From Herbiconiux sp. A18JL235 (GTDB lineage Bacteria > Actinomycetota > Actinomycetes > Actinomycetales > Microbacteriaceae), in assembly GCF_040939305.1 (NCBI RefSeq), contig NZ_CP162511.1, positions 4,130,649-4,194,648 of the forward strand: a stretch of DNA of 64,000 nucleotides. The letters run 5' to 3'. Position 1 is the first letter of the stretch, and the number at the start of each line of letters is the position of its first letter. Below the pieces are notes generated by a model. The model worked only from the letters and a program-made list of their open reading frames with translations. It did no database searches and had not been told where the DNA came from. This document shows positions 62,591 to 64,000 of the stretch, one piece after another. The translations under genes and the position numbers were made by a program.

Positions 62591-63736
62591 TCAGCGCAGC
62601 AGCAGGTTGGGCTGCAGCAGGTACTTGTAGTCGTCGGAGCCGGGCTGGTCTTTCGACGACTGGCTCGTGATGAGCACCGGGCCGGGCTTGTTCGGGTTGT
62701 CGGTCTTGGTGAACGAGATGCGCACGAACTCCGAGTGCACGGCCGAGAGACCGTCGAGCAGGAACTGGGGCTTAAGCGAGACGACGGTGTCGTCTCCCGT
62801 GAGCAGTGCGTCGATCGATTCGGAGGCCTGCGCCTGCTCGGAACCGATGGCCTCGAGGGTGACGCCGTCGATCGTGAAGGTGAATCGCAGTGCCGCTTCA
62901 CGCTCGAGCACGAGCGACACACGCTTGGTCGCCTCGATGAGGTCGGCGGTGTTGATGACCGCGTAGTTGTCGACGGTCTCGGGGAACAGCCGCTTCACCG
63001 GCGGGAAGTTGCCCTTGATGAGGAGCGTCGTCACGGTCTTCTTGTCGGACTTGAATGCGATGAGCTCGCGGTCGTCGCTGTTCGTGATAGCCACCGAGAT
63101 GGTGCCGGCGTTGCCGAACGTCTTGCCGACCTCCTGCAGGGTGCGCGCGGGCACCAGGGCGGTCGCGGTCGTGGTGCCGGAGTCGTTGGAGTCCCAGTCG
63201 ATGTTGCGCACCGCCACACGGTAACGGTCGGTGGCGACGAGCGAGATGGTGTTCTCGCTGACCTCGAGCTGAACACCCGTGATGACGGGCGTGACGTCGT
63301 CACGTGAAGCAGCGACGGCGACCTGCGAGACAGCCGCCGAGAACTGCTCGGCGGGGAGGAGACCCGATTCGGCACCGACCTGCGGCAGGGTGGGGTACTC
63401 CTCGACGGGCATGCTGAGCAGGGTGAAGCGGGCGGAGCCGCAGCTGACCACGATGCGGCTGTCTTCGGTGGCGAAGCGCACCGGTGCATTCGGCAGGCGG
63501 TTGGCGATGTCGGACAGCAGGCGCCCCGAGACCAGCACCACACCGGGCTCCTCGACGTCGGCGGCGATCTGCGTCTGGGCAGATACCTCGTAGTCGAAGG
63601 AGGAGAGGGTGAGACCCTCGTCGTTCGCCTCGATCAGCACACCGCTCAGGATCGGCAGTGTCGTGCGCTGCGGAAGCAGCTTGACGGCGAATGACACGGC
63701 TTCGCTGAAGACGTCTCGGTTTACTTGGAACTTCAC
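62591..63736 (-). CDS. dnaN: DNA polymerase III beta sliding clamp
   Basis: This 381-residue clamp has three repeated domains: KFQVNRDVFSEAVSFAV and RTTLPILSGVLIEA at the start, and the conserved FPPVKRLFPE in the middle. It is a processivity factor for Pol III and partner for NucS and other clamp-binding proteins. The GTG at 63736 has a GAGGTG ribosome site and gives the usual length; a longer frame from 63802 starts within the oriC edge. dnaA should lie to its right on the same strand. Confidence 0.97.
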   Translation of the reverse strand: MKFQVNRDVFSEAVSFAVKLLPQRTTLPILSGVLIEANDEGLTLSSFDYEVSAQTQIAADVEEPGVVLVSGRLLSDIANRLPNAPVRFATEDSRIVVSCGSARFTLLSMPVEEYPTLPQVGAESGLLPAEQFSAAVSQVAVAASRDDVTPVITGVQLEVSENTISLVATDRYRVAVRNIDWDSNDSGTTTATALVPARTLQEVGKTFGNAGTISVAITNSDDRELIAFKSDKKTVTTLLIKGNFPPVKRLFPETVDNYAVINTADLIEATKRVSLVLEREAALRFTFTIDGVTLEAIGSEQAQASESIDALLTGDDTVVSLKPQFLLDGLSAVHSEFVRISFTKTDNPNKPGPVLITSQSSKDQPGSDDYKYLLQPNLLLR

Positions 63737-64000
63737 GAAGTCACCTCTGTCGGTGTTGGAGACCTGGGGTCGCTCCATGCTACCGGGTGGAGGACTTGTC
63801 ATTCGGGTCGCATCCGCAGCGCTCGCAGCGCGTCGAGGTTGTCGGAGGGATTTTCATTAAGAGAGATTTCTTAATGGTCTTAACGTCTGTGGATATGTGG
63901 ACAAGTCTGTTTAAACCGCGACGCCACCGAGAACTACATCTTTGTGAGTTGTCGAATCCGTGTGAACGACATGGGGATGCGAGCGACGGCCGGGTGACGG
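63737..64000. other. dnaN-side edge of oriC
   Basis: These 264 bases have no gene. They hold the dnaN leader, an A/T-rich stretch at 63850-63885 that is unusual for this GC content, a perfect eight-pair hairpin CATTAAGA-N6-TCTTAATG (63855-63876), and two DnaA boxes: TGTGGATAT (63888-63896) and TGTGGACAA (63896-63904, perfect TTGTCCACA on the minus strand). More boxes should lie past the window towards dnaA. Confidence 0.75.

Overview
The window comes from the replication-origin region of a high-GC actinomycete chromosome, most likely a member of the Microbacteriaceae. This is inferred from the gene order dnaN-gnd-recF-dciA-gyrB-gyrA-DUF3566-tRNA-Ile-tRNA-Ala, the adjacent fhaA-fhaB-pstP-rodA-pbpA-pknA-pknB cell-envelope kinase operon, the coproporphyrin-dependent heme pathway with ChdC (HemQ), NucS mismatch repair, CrgA and a class E sortase. 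dnaA itself is not in the window; it should lie just past base 64000 on the minus strand. No transposase, integrase, prophage or CRISPR array was seen, so this is mostly core chromosome.

Layout. 1-10.2 kb: a partial bifunctional PutA, an FAD oxidoreductase, a hot-dog thioesterase, the tRNA hydroxylase TrhO, a PEP-mutase/isocitrate-lyase-like enzyme, an LssY-type membrane protein, an ABC exporter pair and an AcuI-type reductase. 10.2-22.5 kb: an almost complete heme cluster (hemL, hemB, hemD, hemC, hemH, chdC, hemY, hemE on the minus strand and hemA divergent on the plus strand). It is interrupted by an AlkB-like dioxygenase carrying a LexA-type SOS box and by three small membrane-protein genes. 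22.6-40.8 kb: a mixed housekeeping and accessory stretch with an aminotransferase/LysR pair, an M13 peptidase with a beta-lactamase-fold hydrolase, a MATE exporter, a LacI regulator with tandem operators facing an MFS transporter, nucS, an ArsB/NhaD-like permease, and an LAQTG-anchored surface protein. 40.8-50.2 kb: tRNA-Leu and the FHA/PASTA-kinase/elongation operon. 50.2-54.9 kb: glutamine amidotransferase, sortase E, crgA, rhomboid protease, cyclophilin, tRNA-Ala and tRNA-Ile. 54.9-64 kb: gyrase, dciA, recF, gnd, dnaN and the dnaN-side edge of oriC.

How the parts fit. The heme genes together encode glutamyl-tRNA to heme through coproheme. The kinase operon couples Ser/Thr phosphorylation and FHA scaffolds to peptidoglycan synthesis (RodA/PbpA), while CrgA links it to division. 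The sortase E gene and the LAQTG protein, 12 kb apart, form a plausible enzyme-substrate pair. Nineteen genes have a TANNNT -10 box exactly 6 or 7 bases before the start codon, so leaderless transcription appears to be a dominant promoter style here, and this decides many start codons.

The most interesting non-coding signals are a 155-base terminal-inverted-repeat element with an apparent 5-base target duplication at 34.6 kb, two palindromes spaced three helical turns apart before the AcuI gene, four GTGG direct repeats before crgA that resemble MraZ boxes, a cluster of DnaA boxes just after crgA, the SOS box before the AlkB-like gene, and tandem LacI operators at 32 kb. All calls come from reading the sequence alone.
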